64,000 nucleotides of DNA from assembly GCA_036500205.1 (NCBI GenBank), contig DASYCK010000167.1, positions 1-64,000 of the forward strand. The letters are read 5' to 3'. This stretch comes from DASYCK01 sp036500205. Lineage in GTDB: Bacteria > Myxococcota_A > Polyangia > Fen-1088. Of the stretch, positions 1 through 7,863 are shown piece after piece. The notes below the pieces were generated by a model. That model searched no databases, was not told where the DNA came from, and saw only the letters and a program-made list of their open reading frames with translations. Position numbers and translations under genes: made by a program. Each line of letters begins with the position of its first letter. Position 1 is the first letter of the stretch.

Positions 1-1
1 C

Positions 2-1774
2 TTCTTCCTGGCGGGCGCCAAGGGGCGGACCGATCCCGAGGCCGAGCTCGACGCCACGCTGGTGGCCCTGCTCGCCCCGGCGCCGCCGCTCGAGGCGCCG
101 CCCGCGAAAGGCGCTCCCCCATCAGATACCGATCACGCGCAGTGCCGGTTCCCGGCGCGCTGGCAGTGGCTGAAGCAGGCGCTGGCGCTGTCGGGGCCCG
201 ACGTCGTCGAGGTGCCCTGTCCGGTGTTCGAGGAGTGGCACCGCGTGATCGCCGCCGAGGCCATCACGCTCGTCTACGCCACCGCCTATCTGAACAGCCC
301 CGCGTCGATGTACGGGCATACGTTCTTCAGGCTGTCGCGCGCCACGGGGGAGGGGAACCCGCTGCTCGACTACGTGATCAACTTCGCGGCCGACGTCGAC
401 ACCAAGAACGGGCTCGTCTACGCCGTGAAGGGGGTGACCGGCGGCTTCCAGGGGCTTTATTACGTGATGCCGTACTACGTGAAGGTCCAGGAATACTCGA
501 ACATGGAGAGCCGCGACCTGTGGGAGTACCAGCTCGCGCTGTCGCCCACGCAGGTCGACCGGCTGGTGCGGCACGTCTGGGAGACACGCACCACCCACTT
601 CGACTACTTCTTCTTCACGCGTAACTGTTCCTACCAGCTGCTCTCGCTGCTGGAGGTCGCCGACCCGTCCCTCGATCTGGTGGGTCATTTCACGACGCGG
701 GTCATCCCTTCCGACACCGTGCGCGTGGTGCTGCGAGACACCAAGCTGGTCGAGGATCGTCGCCCGCGTCCCTCGATCGTGAGCGTGATGAACCGGCGCA
801 AGGCGAAGCTGACCTCGGCCGAGATCACGGTGGCCGAGAAGCTGGCCTTGGCGCCTGGCGAGGGGGCGCTGCCCGTGGCGGTATTGGCCCCGTTCTCGAA
901 GGAGCGGCAGGCCCTGATCCTCGACGCCGCCTATGACTACTTTCGCTATCGTCAGGGGCTGGGCGTCGAGCCGACGCTGGCGTTCAAGAAGAAAGAGCGG
1001 CGCCTGCTACTGGCCCGGGGACGCGTCGGCATCCCTTCGCAGGAGATCGACACCAGCCCCGGGATCGACGCGCCCGAGCGGGGCCACGGCACTTTGCGGA
1101 TTGGGCTGGGGGCGGGCACGTCGGATCAACGGGGATGGTTCCAGACGCTCGCGGTCCGGGGCGCCATCCACGACTATCTCGACTCCTCGCGCGGCTACCC
1201 GCGCGATGCCCAGCTGGCGATGGCGAACCTGGTGCTGCGGTTCACCGACGGCCCGCATCGCCTGTCGCTCGATCACCTCGATATGATCGACATCGTCTCG
1301 GCCTCGCCGCTCGATCGCTGGGTGAAGAGCCTGTCCTGGAAGGTGTGGCTGGGGGTGGACAACGCGCGCGAGCTCGGCTGCGAGCGGTCCGAATCGGAGC
1401 GACAGGGCTGGCGGTGCCTCTACGCCGGGGCGACCACGGGGGGGGGCGGCGCCGCGCGGTTCGGGCCGGAAGGGCGGCTCCTGCTCTTCGCGCTGGTCGA
1501 GACGGATGCGGGGGCCGGGCCGGCGTTCAAGACCGGCCAGCGCTATCGCGTGGGGGGCGGCCTCGAGGCCGGGCTCGTCGCCGAGGCCAGCGCGCGCTGG
1601 CGGTTCCTGCTGGGCGCGCGCGAGATCCTGTACTTCCTGGGCGACCGCCGGGAGAACCGCCGGGCCCAGGTGACGGCCGCGGTGACCCTGATGCGCGGCC
1701 TCGATCTGAGGGTCGGGGTCGATGTCGCGGGCACGTACACGGACGTGATGGCGCAAGCGCTGGCGTTTTTTTAG
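2..1774 (+). CDS. DUF4105 domain-containing protein, 5' end outside window
   Basis: The reading frame is open from base 2 with no start that must be used, and the residues before the GTG at 62 (FFLAGAKGRTDPEAELDATL) fit the family, so the gene begins upstream of the window. The visible part has the DUF4105 hallmarks: a QCRFPARWQWL segment near the start, an SPASMYGHTFFRL motif and an FFFTRNCSYQLL motif with the conserved Asn-Cys. The C-terminal third alternates short polar and hydrophobic stretches rich in Gly, as in a beta-rich or membrane-associated domain. DUF4105 proteins are envelope proteins of Gram-negative bacteria; their biochemical role is not established, and a papain-like or transglutaminase-like fold is only a suggestion from the His and Asn-Cys motifs. 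The stop at 1774 is 32 nt before the next gene on the same strand. Confidence 0.85.
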   Translation, partial: FFLAGAKGRTDPEAELDATLVALLAPAPPLEAPPAKGAPPSDTDHAQCRFPARWQWLKQALALSGPDVVEVPCPVFEEWHRVIAAEAITLVYATAYLNSPASMYGHTFFRLSRATGEGNPLLDYVINFAADVDTKNGLVYAVKGVTGGFQGLYYVMPYYVKVQEYSNMESRDLWEYQLALSPTQVDRLVRHVWETRTTHFDYFFFTRNCSYQLLSLLEVADPSLDLVGHFTTRVIPSDTVRVVLRDTKLVEDRRPRPSIVSVMNRRKAKLTSAEITVAEKLALAPGEGALPVAVLAPFSKERQALILDAAYDYFRYRQGLGVEPTLAFKKKERRLLLARGRVGIPSQEIDTSPGIDAPERGHGTLRIGLGAGTSDQRGWFQTLAVRGAIHDYLDSSRGYPRDAQLAMANLVLRFTDGPHRLSLDHLDMIDIVSASPLDRWVKSLSWKVWLGVDNARELGCERSESERQGWRCLYAGATTGGGGAARFGPEGRLLLFALVETDAGAGPAFKTGQRYRVGGGLEAGLVAEASARWRFLLGAREILYFLGDRRENRRAQVTAAVTLMRGLDLRVGVDVAGTYTDVMAQALAFF

Positions 1775-1806
1775 CGAGCTAGACCGCGTTCCAGGACCGG
1801 TTTAAC

Positions 1807-2703
1807 ATGAAAACAATGCGACAATTCCAGGGCGTGGGCAGGCGTCGAATCGGCTTCCGCATGACCACCTGGATTTTCTGCGGGATTTTCGGCCTCGCGA
1901 TGTCGACGGCTCGGGCCAATCCATCGGGCGCGGCGCCCTATCCGACACCGCCGACACCGCCGACATCGCCGACACCGCCGGCCCCCGCCGTCGCCCCACC
2001 GCGCCCAGCGCCTCAGGGGTCTGGTCCCGCCGATCCCTGGACCTCGCCCGAGGGGCCGGGAAACTATCCCCAGGGCGGATACGCGGCGGCGCCGCTCGGC
2101 GCGGCGCCGCCGGATGGGTTTCAGCCAGGCGCGCCCGCCGGGTACGGTCCGCCGGACGGCGGCTTCATCCGGGTCGACGTCAAGGCCGACGGTCCGGGCG
2201 TTCGTCTGGATCGGGTGGTGGGTCCGGGGGCGACGGTGCCCGTCTGCTTCGCTCCATGCACCCGCGTGCTTCCGCGAAACAACCTGTACGTCATTCAGGG
2301 GGACGGGGTGCGGACCACCTCCCAGTTCCTGCTGCCAGACGATCGTCCGGACGTGACGTTGAAGGTTCACGCCGGCTCGACGGCGCGTCAGACGGGGGGG
2401 GCGGCCCTGCTGGTCGGGGGCATCGTCGCGGCCTACGTTGGCCTGATCACGACCGAGGTGGGCCTGGCCGCGCAGACCTTCAACGACGGCACGCAGACCA
2501 GCAACCGCTCCACCGGAACGGCGACCGCGGGCGCAGGCATCTTGGTGGTGGGGATCGCCGCGGCCATCGGCGGGCTCGTCATGGTGCTCGGCTCGAGCAC
2601 GCGCGTCGACAGCAGCACGGGCGCGACGTTCACCAACGCGGAGCCCCCCCGCAAGCGTCCTCGGTCGGCTGTCGCCGTGACCGCGAACGGCTTGGAATTC
2701 TGA
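1807..2703 (+). CDS. Secreted Pro-rich membrane protein with PEGA-like domain
   Basis: No named family recognised. The 298-residue product starts with a long basic n-region, then a hydrophobic stretch (WIFCGIFGLAMS) ending in an AxA-type site, so it is probably exported. The mature N-terminus is a Pro-rich tract with PTPP repeats (about residues 40-85), followed by a small beta-rich segment (FIRVDVKADGPGVRLDR and on) that resembles PEGA-type carbohydrate or surface-binding domains. Two hydrophobic segments follow (around residues 198-220 and 245-265), separated by a Thr/Asn-rich loop. This arrangement is common in myxobacterial envelope proteins of unknown role. The ATG at 1807 has AGGAC about 10 nt upstream; an internal ATG at 1861 would give a shorter signal peptide and cannot be excluded. 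It may be co-transcribed with the DUF4105 gene, 32 nt upstream. Confidence 0.7.
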   Translation: MKTMRQFQGVGRRRIGFRMTTWIFCGIFGLAMSTARANPSGAAPYPTPPTPPTSPTPPAPAVAPPRPAPQGSGPADPWTSPEGPGNYPQGGYAAAPLGAAPPDGFQPGAPAGYGPPDGGFIRVDVKADGPGVRLDRVVGPGATVPVCFAPCTRVLPRNNLYVIQGDGVRTTSQFLLPDDRPDVTLKVHAGSTARQTGGAALLVGGIVAAYVGLITTEVGLAAQTFNDGTQTSNRSTGTATAGAGILVVGIAAAIGGLVMVLGSSTRVDSSTGATFTNAEPPRKRPRSAVAVTANGLEF

Positions 2704-2758
2704 CGCCGCCGGCGCTCGCGCGGCGACGAACCGCGCGTTTCCCAAATGATCATCGCGT

Positions 2759-2814
2759 TTGGTTGGGTCATCTCCGTCCGATATAATCGGGCCCTCTCGT
2801 CCGCGATTGGACGA
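2759..2814 (+). promoter_or_regulatory. Sigma-70-type promoter and 5' UTR hairpin of the Gly-rich lipoprotein gene
   Basis: TTGGTT (2759-2764) is 17 nt from a perfect TATAAT (2782-2787), which stands out in such G+C-rich DNA. Just upstream is the 8-bp palindrome ATGATCAT (2746-2753), a possible operator. The predicted leader begins near 2794 and contains a perfect 6-bp hairpin, TCGTCC (2797-2802) with GGACGA (2809-2814). A strong ribosome-binding site GAGGAG follows at about 2829-2834, before the ATG at 2842. The spacing and consensus are seen directly; the transcription start is inferred. Confidence 0.6.
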
Positions 2815-2841
2815 AATAAACCTAGAGCGAGGAGACCTTAG

Positions 2842-3609
2842 ATGAACTTTTCGATACGAATGGCGAGCGTCGCGAGCGTGGGGCTGGTCCTGGGGGCGGC
2901 ACTGGTTGGATGCGGTGGCGGCGGTGGCGGCGGCAGCGGACCCGCCGCCAAGCCCGGCACCACGAACAAGACCACCGCGACGCAGGTGGTGACGTCGACG
3001 GCGTCGATGAAGACCGCGCTCGATAGCGGCGACGGCGCCTCGCTGTCCGCCAACGTCGAGATCGTCGGGATCGTGGGGGCGCAGGAGATCGTCTCGCCGG
3101 CGGCGGCCGCGCAGTTCGTGTCGACGTCGGGGCTGATGGCGCGGCGCTCGGCCGTGTCGACGGCCGGACCGAGCGGCGGCACGGTCGACTGCACGGCAAC
3201 CGGCTGTGTCTACAACATGTACGCGAGCGGCTCGGGCACCGATCTGGTCGTCCTCAACGGCTCGGTGTCGTCGGCGGCGGCCGCGGGCAAGACGACGGTC
3301 ACCGCCGATCTCACCATCGCCGAGACGACCGCGGCCTCCGGGACGTCCGCCGTCACCTATGACATCACGGGCTCGCTCGATTTCGGCACGTCCACCATCG
3401 ACGGCGATCTGAAGTCGATCGCGCACTACACGTCGACGACGCAGGGGCTGAGCTTCACCTACGACTACTACAACGAGATCAAGTACAACGCGTTGACGCT
3501 GACGGCGGCCACGCCGACGGCGGGCAGTATCTACGCGAAATGGGGCATCACGGTGAACGGAATCCCGGGCGCGAGCCAGGCCTACGAAGGCACCGTCACC
3601 TACCCGTAA
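2842..3609 (+). CDS. Gly-rich lipoprotein of unknown function
   Basis: A 255-residue predicted lipoprotein. The N-terminus has two basic/polar residues, a hydrophobic core and the lipobox LVGC with Cys24 as the lipidated residue, followed at once by a run of seven Gly, then a Ser/Pro/Lys/Thr-rich linker. The rest is rich in Ser, Thr, Ala and Val with alternating hydrophobic residues and a Tyr-rich stretch (YDYYNEIKYN), suggesting a small beta-sandwich or barrel. I recognise no family. The start is supported by the GAGGAG site about 8 nt upstream and by the strong promoter just before it, so the gene is probably well expressed from its own promoter rather than read through from upstream genes. 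Residues after the Cys are Gly, not Asp, which fits outer-membrane sorting by the Asp+2 rule known from enterobacteria; that rule may not hold here. Confidence 0.75.
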   Translation: MNFSIRMASVASVGLVLGAALVGCGGGGGGGSGPAAKPGTTNKTTATQVVTSTASMKTALDSGDGASLSANVEIVGIVGAQEIVSPAAAAQFVSTSGLMARRSAVSTAGPSGGTVDCTATGCVYNMYASGSGTDLVVLNGSVSSAAAAGKTTVTADLTIAETTAASGTSAVTYDITGSLDFGTSTIDGDLKSIAHYTSTTQGLSFTYDYYNEIKYNALTLTAATPTAGSIYAKWGITVNGIPGASQAYEGTVTYP

Positions 3610-3620
3610 GCCGGCGCGGA

Positions 3621-3662
3621 CCCCTCACCCCGACCCTCTCCCCGCTGCGCGGGGCGAGGGTG
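3621..3662. repeat. REP-like intergenic palindromic repeat
   Basis: The sequence reads as a CCCCTCACCCCGACCCTCTC arm, then CCCCGCTGCGCGGGG as a local hairpin, then CGAGGGTG pairing back with the first arm. Elements of this form (on the other strand GGGAGAGGGTCGGGGTGAGG) are scattered between genes in many high-G+C proteobacteria. It sits 12 nt after the stop of the lipoprotein gene and could act in transcript ending or 3' stability; that role is inferred. Confidence 0.5.
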
Positions 3663-3753
3663 ACTGGTCGTTCGGCTTCGCGGGATGATTGCCTCGGCCT
3701 TCGCCCCAGCTATCTTCCGAGCCATCGCTCCAGTTCTTCCCTGTCTTTCCCCG

Positions 3754-3796
3754 GTCTTCTTCTTGTCTTCTTCCTGTCTTCTTCTTGTCTTCTTCC
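3754..3796. repeat. 11-bp tandem repeat, four copies
   Basis: Four near-identical units with an 11-bp period: GTCTTCTTCTT, GTCTTCTTCCT, GTCTTCTTCTT and GTCTTCTTCC. The tract is pure pyrimidine apart from one G per unit, and such tracts can vary in copy number. It lies outside genes. Confidence 0.75.
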
Positions 3797-3900
3797 GAGG
3801 CATTTTGTCGCGGCGCCAGAGCGACCGGGAGGGAGCGGGTCTTTCACCGGGAGGCGCGGCCTCGCCGCGCCGGCTCACCTCAGTAGGATCCGCGGGGGTT

Positions 3901-3924
3901 CACGGGGGGGCTTGCCCCCCCGTG
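3901..3924 (-). terminator. Strong hairpin after the TIGR04551-like gene
   Basis: CACGGGGGGGC (3901-3911) and GCCCCCCCGTG (3914-3924) form a perfect 11-bp stem with a 2-nt gap (a GNRA-like GCAA loop on the minus strand). It starts one base after the stop codon at 3926. There is no U-tract, so it may be a transcript-end stabiliser rather than a classical intrinsic terminator. Confidence 0.5.
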
Positions 3925-3925
3925 C

Positions 3926-5857
3926 TCAGAACTTCACGCCCAGGAAGCCGCGCAGCACCTGCGCGGCGCTGGCGTCGCCGGCTCCCGAACCCTCTTGCCA
4001 GAGGGCGGAGGGGCGGTTCAACGCCGCGAACGGCCACAGCACGCCCCACGTCATGCCGGCGTAGAAGCCCTCCGCGGTGTTGCGGTAGGTGGCGCTGGCG
4101 TTCATCTCGAGGCCGTACCCCAGCGCGTTTCCCGGCGTCGAGACGGGGACCTGCGCCATGCTGTAGATGATGCTGCCGGAGACGCCCAGCTGGCGCCCCT
4201 GCGTCAGATCGAACCAGTACGACACGGCCGGCTTGAAGTAGATGGCGTTCGTGACCGTTCCCAGGATGTAGCGGAACAGGATCGAATCGACGTGGTACTC
4301 GGGGGAGAACTTGAAGTCGCGGATGCTGTGGTCTCCCGCCGGCTGCTGGGCGAAGCGCCAGCGGTAGTTCAGGTACCCGGCGTCGTTCTCCGCCTGATCG
4401 CCCGAGGCGCCACCGGCCTCGAAGCCGACGAAGAAGGCGTCGCGGTACAGGTGCAGCTCGCTGGCGAGCACTGCCCCGAACTGCCGGAAGTACGCTGGCT
4501 TCTCCTGGTCGCCCGCCGCCAGCAGCACGCCGCCGCGATCCATCTTGCCGAGCAACGCCGTCCCCTCGAACTCGACCACCAGCGCGCGGTAGTGCAGCTT
4601 GGCCCAGAGATTCGGCTGAAAGAAGTAGGCGTTGATGTCCTGGAGCGGCAGCGCCTGCTCCTTCGTCGAGATCGGGTCGACGGCCAGGTTCGAGTTCGGC
4701 ATCGTCGAGGTCATGCACCCCGCCGAGGCTCCCCCGGTGGTCCCGCATGACGAGGTGTCATACGCCGAGTGCTGCGAGCGGTAGACGAGCTGCAGGCCGT
4801 AGTTCAGCACCACCTCGCCCCGATCCACCTTCTCGCGGAGCTGGGTGGGGTTGTCGATGTGGGTGACGGCCGCCATGAACTCGTACACGTCGTCGTCCTG
4901 GGCCAGATCGATGGGGGTGCCGTCCGAGCTGTAACGACCGAGGGCGAGCTGGTTCGACGTCAGCCCCTGCGAGCCGTAGTCCATGGCCAGCGTGAACTGG
5001 TGACCGTAGACCTCGGTCAGCAGCGCCAGGCGGTCGACGGTCGTTCCGCCGTCGCAGTCGAGGCAGCTGCCGTCGTTGTAGGAGATGCCGCGGCCGAAGT
5101 GCCAGGGCATGCGGCCGAAGCGCAGCGAGCCGAACTCGGTGTCGATCTCGGCCCAGGCCCGCTTCGCGCGGATGCTCGAGACGTAACCGTTTTGACCGAC
5201 CTCGGGCGGATCCTGCGAGTTGTAGAGGAACGGGATGGGCGCCTGGGGCACGACGTCCGAGTAGGGCCGGTTCAGGCCCGCCAGGCTGTCGGGCGTCGAG
5301 CCGAGGATCGTATTGTCGAGGACGTCGAACTGCGAGTGGATGCGCACGTTGTCGGTGACGTTCAACGTCGGCTCGAGCCGGAAGCGAATGTTCGCGCCCG
5401 CCAGATCCTTGTGGTTGCAGGGACCGGGAATGCCGCCCATGACCGTTGGTGACGGGCAGTCAATCGAGGTGGGGAAGGGAGGGAGACCAGTGCTCGCTTG
5501 CTTGGCCCCGTTATAAAGGTCGAGCGAGGCCCTGTTCGAGTAGCCCTGCCCCAGGCTGAACTGGTGCATGTAGTCGGTGCGCATGCGGAAGTAGCCGTTC
5601 AGCTCGAACAGCTGGGCGCGGCGCTTGGTCTGGTTCGCGTAGCCGGACAGCGGCTCGAGATCGTCGGGCGTCGCCCCTTCCTCGGGCGCCTGCTGGGCCG
5701 GGCCTTCGTCCTTCTGCGGGTTCTGACCCATGGGGGCGTTGGGCATGCCGCCCCCGGGGCCCATTCCACCCATCTGGGCCAGCGCGGGGAGCGAGGAGAG
5801 GACGACGGCAACGCCGACACAAAACAGGGCAGATCGAGCGACGAATCGGATGCTCAC
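3926..5857 (-). CDS. Outer-membrane beta-barrel-like protein, TIGR04551-like
   Basis: A 643-residue exported protein. With the GTG start at 5857 the N-terminus has Arg residues, a hydrophobic core (ALFCVGVAVVLSSLPALA) and an ALA cleavage site before QMGGMG. A Met/Gly/Pro-rich linker follows, then a long domain with many short amphipathic strands, aromatic residues and features such as YFRMRTDYMHQF, LRFGRMPWHFGRGI and a Cys-pair loop (SCLDCDGGTT); this matches my memory of the TIGR04551 family of myxobacterial proteins. The protein ends in Phe (VKF), typical of outer-membrane barrels recognised by the BAM complex. The GTG start overlaps the stop of the upstream epimerase gene by 4 nt (GTGA), so translation is probably coupled. 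A longer reading frame exists upstream, but it overlaps the epimerase and lacks a signal peptide at its start. Function unknown; a porin or structural role is inferred. Confidence 0.75.
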   Translation of the reverse strand: MSIRFVARSALFCVGVAVVLSSLPALAQMGGMGPGGGMPNAPMGQNPQKDEGPAQQAPEEGATPDDLEPLSGYANQTKRRAQLFELNGYFRMRTDYMHQFSLGQGYSNRASLDLYNGAKQASTGLPPFPTSIDCPSPTVMGGIPGPCNHKDLAGANIRFRLEPTLNVTDNVRIHSQFDVLDNTILGSTPDSLAGLNRPYSDVVPQAPIPFLYNSQDPPEVGQNGYVSSIRAKRAWAEIDTEFGSLRFGRMPWHFGRGISYNDGSCLDCDGGTTVDRLALLTEVYGHQFTLAMDYGSQGLTSNQLALGRYSSDGTPIDLAQDDDVYEFMAAVTHIDNPTQLREKVDRGEVVLNYGLQLVYRSQHSAYDTSSCGTTGGASAGCMTSTMPNSNLAVDPISTKEQALPLQDINAYFFQPNLWAKLHYRALVVEFEGTALLGKMDRGGVLLAAGDQEKPAYFRQFGAVLASELHLYRDAFFVGFEAGGASGDQAENDAGYLNYRWRFAQQPAGDHSIRDFKFSPEYHVDSILFRYILGTVTNAIYFKPAVSYWFDLTQGRQLGVSGSIIYSMAQVPVSTPGNALGYGLEMNASATYRNTAEGFYAGMTWGVLWPFAALNRPSALWQEGSGAGDASAAQVLRGFLGVKF

Positions 5858-6294
5858 GCTTTGGCTCCGTGGGGGGGCGCGGGTGCGCAGAGTTCGAACA
5901 GGACGCCTCCGGTCGAGGCGGGGTGCAGGAAGGCGACGAGGTGTCCGCGCGCGCCCGGTCGCGGTGATTCGTCGATCAGGCGGATGCCGGCCGCTTTCAG
6001 CGACGCCAGCGCCCCGGACAGATCGTCGACTTCGAAACAGATGTGGTGCAGGGCCGAGCCGCGCTGATCGAGAAACCGGTCCAGACTCTCGTTTCCGGCC
6101 GGGGCGATCAGCTCGAGCGCCGCGCCCTCGCTGGTGGCATCGCCCGCGTGCAGGAACGCCACGTCGGTCTGCTGCGGCGCCACGTACTCGCGCGCCCCCG
6201 CGCACAGCCCGAAGAGCGTGGCCAGCTGGTCTGACGCCCCGTCGCGATCGCGAACGGCGATGGCCACGTGGTCGATGCGTTTCACCTTGATCAT
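5854..6294 (-). CDS. mce: Methylmalonyl-CoA epimerase (VOC family)
   Basis: The 146-residue product interconverts (2R)- and (2S)-methylmalonyl-CoA, the step between propionyl-CoA carboxylase and methylmalonyl-CoA mutase in the cytoplasm. It has the two-repeat vicinal oxygen chelate fold: the first repeat starts RIDHVAIAVRD with metal ligand His9, the second has LHHICFEVDD with the next His, and near the end GGVLFEL supplies the Glu ligand; ALELIAP closes repeat one. The length matches the family (about 135-150). The ATG at 6294 begins MIKVKRIDHVAIAV, exactly where family members start; upstream in-frame residues are Arg/Pro-rich and not family-like. The ribosome-binding site is weak. The gene overlaps the following barrel gene by 4 nt. 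No mutase or carboxylase gene lies in the window. Confidence 0.88.
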   Translation of the reverse strand: MIKVKRIDHVAIAVRDRDGASDQLATLFGLCAGAREYVAPQQTDVAFLHAGDATSEGAALELIAPAGNESLDRFLDQRGSALHHICFEVDDLSGALASLKAAGIRLIDESPRPGARGHLVAFLHPASTGGVLFELCAPAPPHGAKA

Positions 6295-6549
6295 AGGAAC
6301 GGGCCCGTCCGGGCCGGCCGAAAGTCCGCGATTCATATCAATGGTTAAACGTGTTGGAAAGCGGGAACGGAGGCGCGGGCCGTCTTGGGCCCCTGTGCGC
6401 GAGCGTTCGACCCGCCCCGGCGACGCGCGGTTGCCCGCCCGCGCCGATTCCACTTTCGTGCCCCATGGCGCGTTTGTTGGGGCCGGCACGCCGGCGCGTT
6501 AGGATACGCGCATGAAATTTTCCGCGTCGACGCCGCGCCGGCGGGCGCG

Positions 6550-7668
6550 ATGACGTCGCTGTCTCGCGCCGTCGGCCAGCTGTTGACCGTCGGCTTCGAT
6601 GGGCTCACCTTGCCGGACGAGTTGCGGGTGCGCCTCACCGCCTCGGAGGTGGGGGGGGTGATGCTGTTTCGCCCCAACATCGGCGACCCGGCGCAGGTGG
6701 CCTCGCTGGTGGCGGCGGCCCGGTCCGCCGGCCCCGCTGACGCGCCCTGTCTGGTGGCCGTCGATCAAGAAGGGGGGCTGGTGCAGCGGCTGCGCGCCCC
6801 GTTGACCGTCTGGCCGGACATGCTGTCGGTGGGCGCCGCGCAGGATCTGGAGCGGACCTTTCAGGTGGGACAGGCGCTGGGCGCCGAGCTGGCGGCGCTG
6901 GGGATCGGCTGGGACTTCGCGCCGGTGCTCGACGTCCACACCAACCCGGCGAACCCGGTGATCGGGAACCGCGCCTTCGGGACCACGCCCGAGCTGGCGG
7001 CCGCCCAGGCGCTGGCGTTCTGGCGGGGGCTGCGCGCGGCCGGGCTGGTCGGCTGCGGCAAGCACTTCCCCGGGCACGGTGACACCCGCACCGACTCGCA
7101 TCTGGACCTTCCCGTCGTCGAGCACGACCTGGCCCGCCTGCGTCGGGTCGAGCTGGCGCCGTTCGCGGCGGCGGCCGCGGCGGGCATCGATTCGCTCATG
7201 ACGGCGCACGTGCTCTATCCGGCGCTCGATCCCGAGCGACCGGCCACCCTGTCGCGCCGGATCCTGACCGACCTGCTACGCGGCGAGCTGGGGTTCGCAG
7301 GGGTCATCGTCTCCGACGATCTGGGGATGAAGGCGGTCGCCGATCGCCATCCCATCGAAGAACTGGCGGTCATGGCGGTCACCGCCGGGGCCGACGTGCT
7401 GCTCATCCGCGAGCCGTTCGAACGCCAGCGCCGCGCCTTCGAGGCGCTGCTTCACGCGGCCGAGCAGAGCGCCGAGCTGCGCGGACGCGTGCTGGAGAGC
7501 GCGGAGCGGGTGAGGCTGATGAAGACGGCCTGTCGGGTCGGCCCGCCCGCGACCGGTGCCGCGCTGCTGGCGTTGCTCGGCACGGCCGAGCACCAGGGGC
7601 TGGCGGCGTCGTTCCCCAAGGTCGATCCGCGCTCGCCCGTGGAAGCGTCGCCCGTCGTCGACGCTTAG
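6550..7668 (+). CDS. nagZ: Glycoside hydrolase family 3, NagZ-like beta-N-acetylhexosaminidase
   Basis: The 372-residue protein is a single-domain GH3 enzyme. Signature KHFPGHGDT is at residues 171-179, followed by the catalytic-loop region around DSHLDLPVVEHD; the SLMTAHVLYPALD and VIVSDDLGMKAV segments carry the conserved His and the nucleophile Asp of the family. NagZ removes N-acetylglucosamine from 1,6-anhydro-muropeptides during cell-wall recycling, usually in the cytoplasm; no signal peptide is visible here, in agreement. The ATG at 6550 gives MTSLSRAVGQLLTVGFDG, the usual beginning; an upstream in-frame extension is Arg/Pro-rich. The gene is divergent from mce and convergent with the GH5 gene. 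A broader GH3 specificity cannot be excluded by sequence alone. Confidence 0.85.
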   Translation: MTSLSRAVGQLLTVGFDGLTLPDELRVRLTASEVGGVMLFRPNIGDPAQVASLVAAARSAGPADAPCLVAVDQEGGLVQRLRAPLTVWPDMLSVGAAQDLERTFQVGQALGAELAALGIGWDFAPVLDVHTNPANPVIGNRAFGTTPELAAAQALAFWRGLRAAGLVGCGKHFPGHGDTRTDSHLDLPVVEHDLARLRRVELAPFAAAAAAGIDSLMTAHVLYPALDPERPATLSRRILTDLLRGELGFAGVIVSDDLGMKAVADRHPIEELAVMAVTAGADVLLIREPFERQRRAFEALLHAAEQSAELRGRVLESAERVRLMKTACRVGPPATGAALLALLGTAEHQGLAASFPKVDPRSPVEASPVVDA

Positions 7669-7863
7669 TGAGTCGGCCTTGTGGCGCGTCCTGGCAAATC
7701 GGGCCGATCGTTGCCGGGCTCCGCCGCGACAGGAGCCCAATCGACGGTTCAACCGTTGTCCGTCGGGTTCGAGCCCGACCCGCCGCCCCGGACGACTTCA
7801 GCGCGTTTGACCAGGTCGACAGCCCGGCTTAAATGCACTGCCCTCCTGCGTCGTCCGGCGAGG

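Larger units (their letters stand above)
3610..3925. other. 316-bp gap between convergent genes, filled by repeats and a hairpin
   Basis: No gene seen. The gap holds a GC-rich imperfect palindrome (3621-3662), a pyrimidine-rich tract with an 11-bp tandem repeat (3754-3796), a GC-rich inverted segment around 3853-3875 and a terminator-like hairpin (3901-3924). Short open frames here are low-complexity (Arg/Lys or Ser/Leu runs) and follow the repeats. Confidence 0.7.

Noticed and set aside
3926..6205. A 759-residue form of the TIGR04551-like protein starting at 6205
   Set aside because: The extra residues are Arg/Pro-rich, lie over the epimerase gene and put the signal peptide in the middle of the protein.
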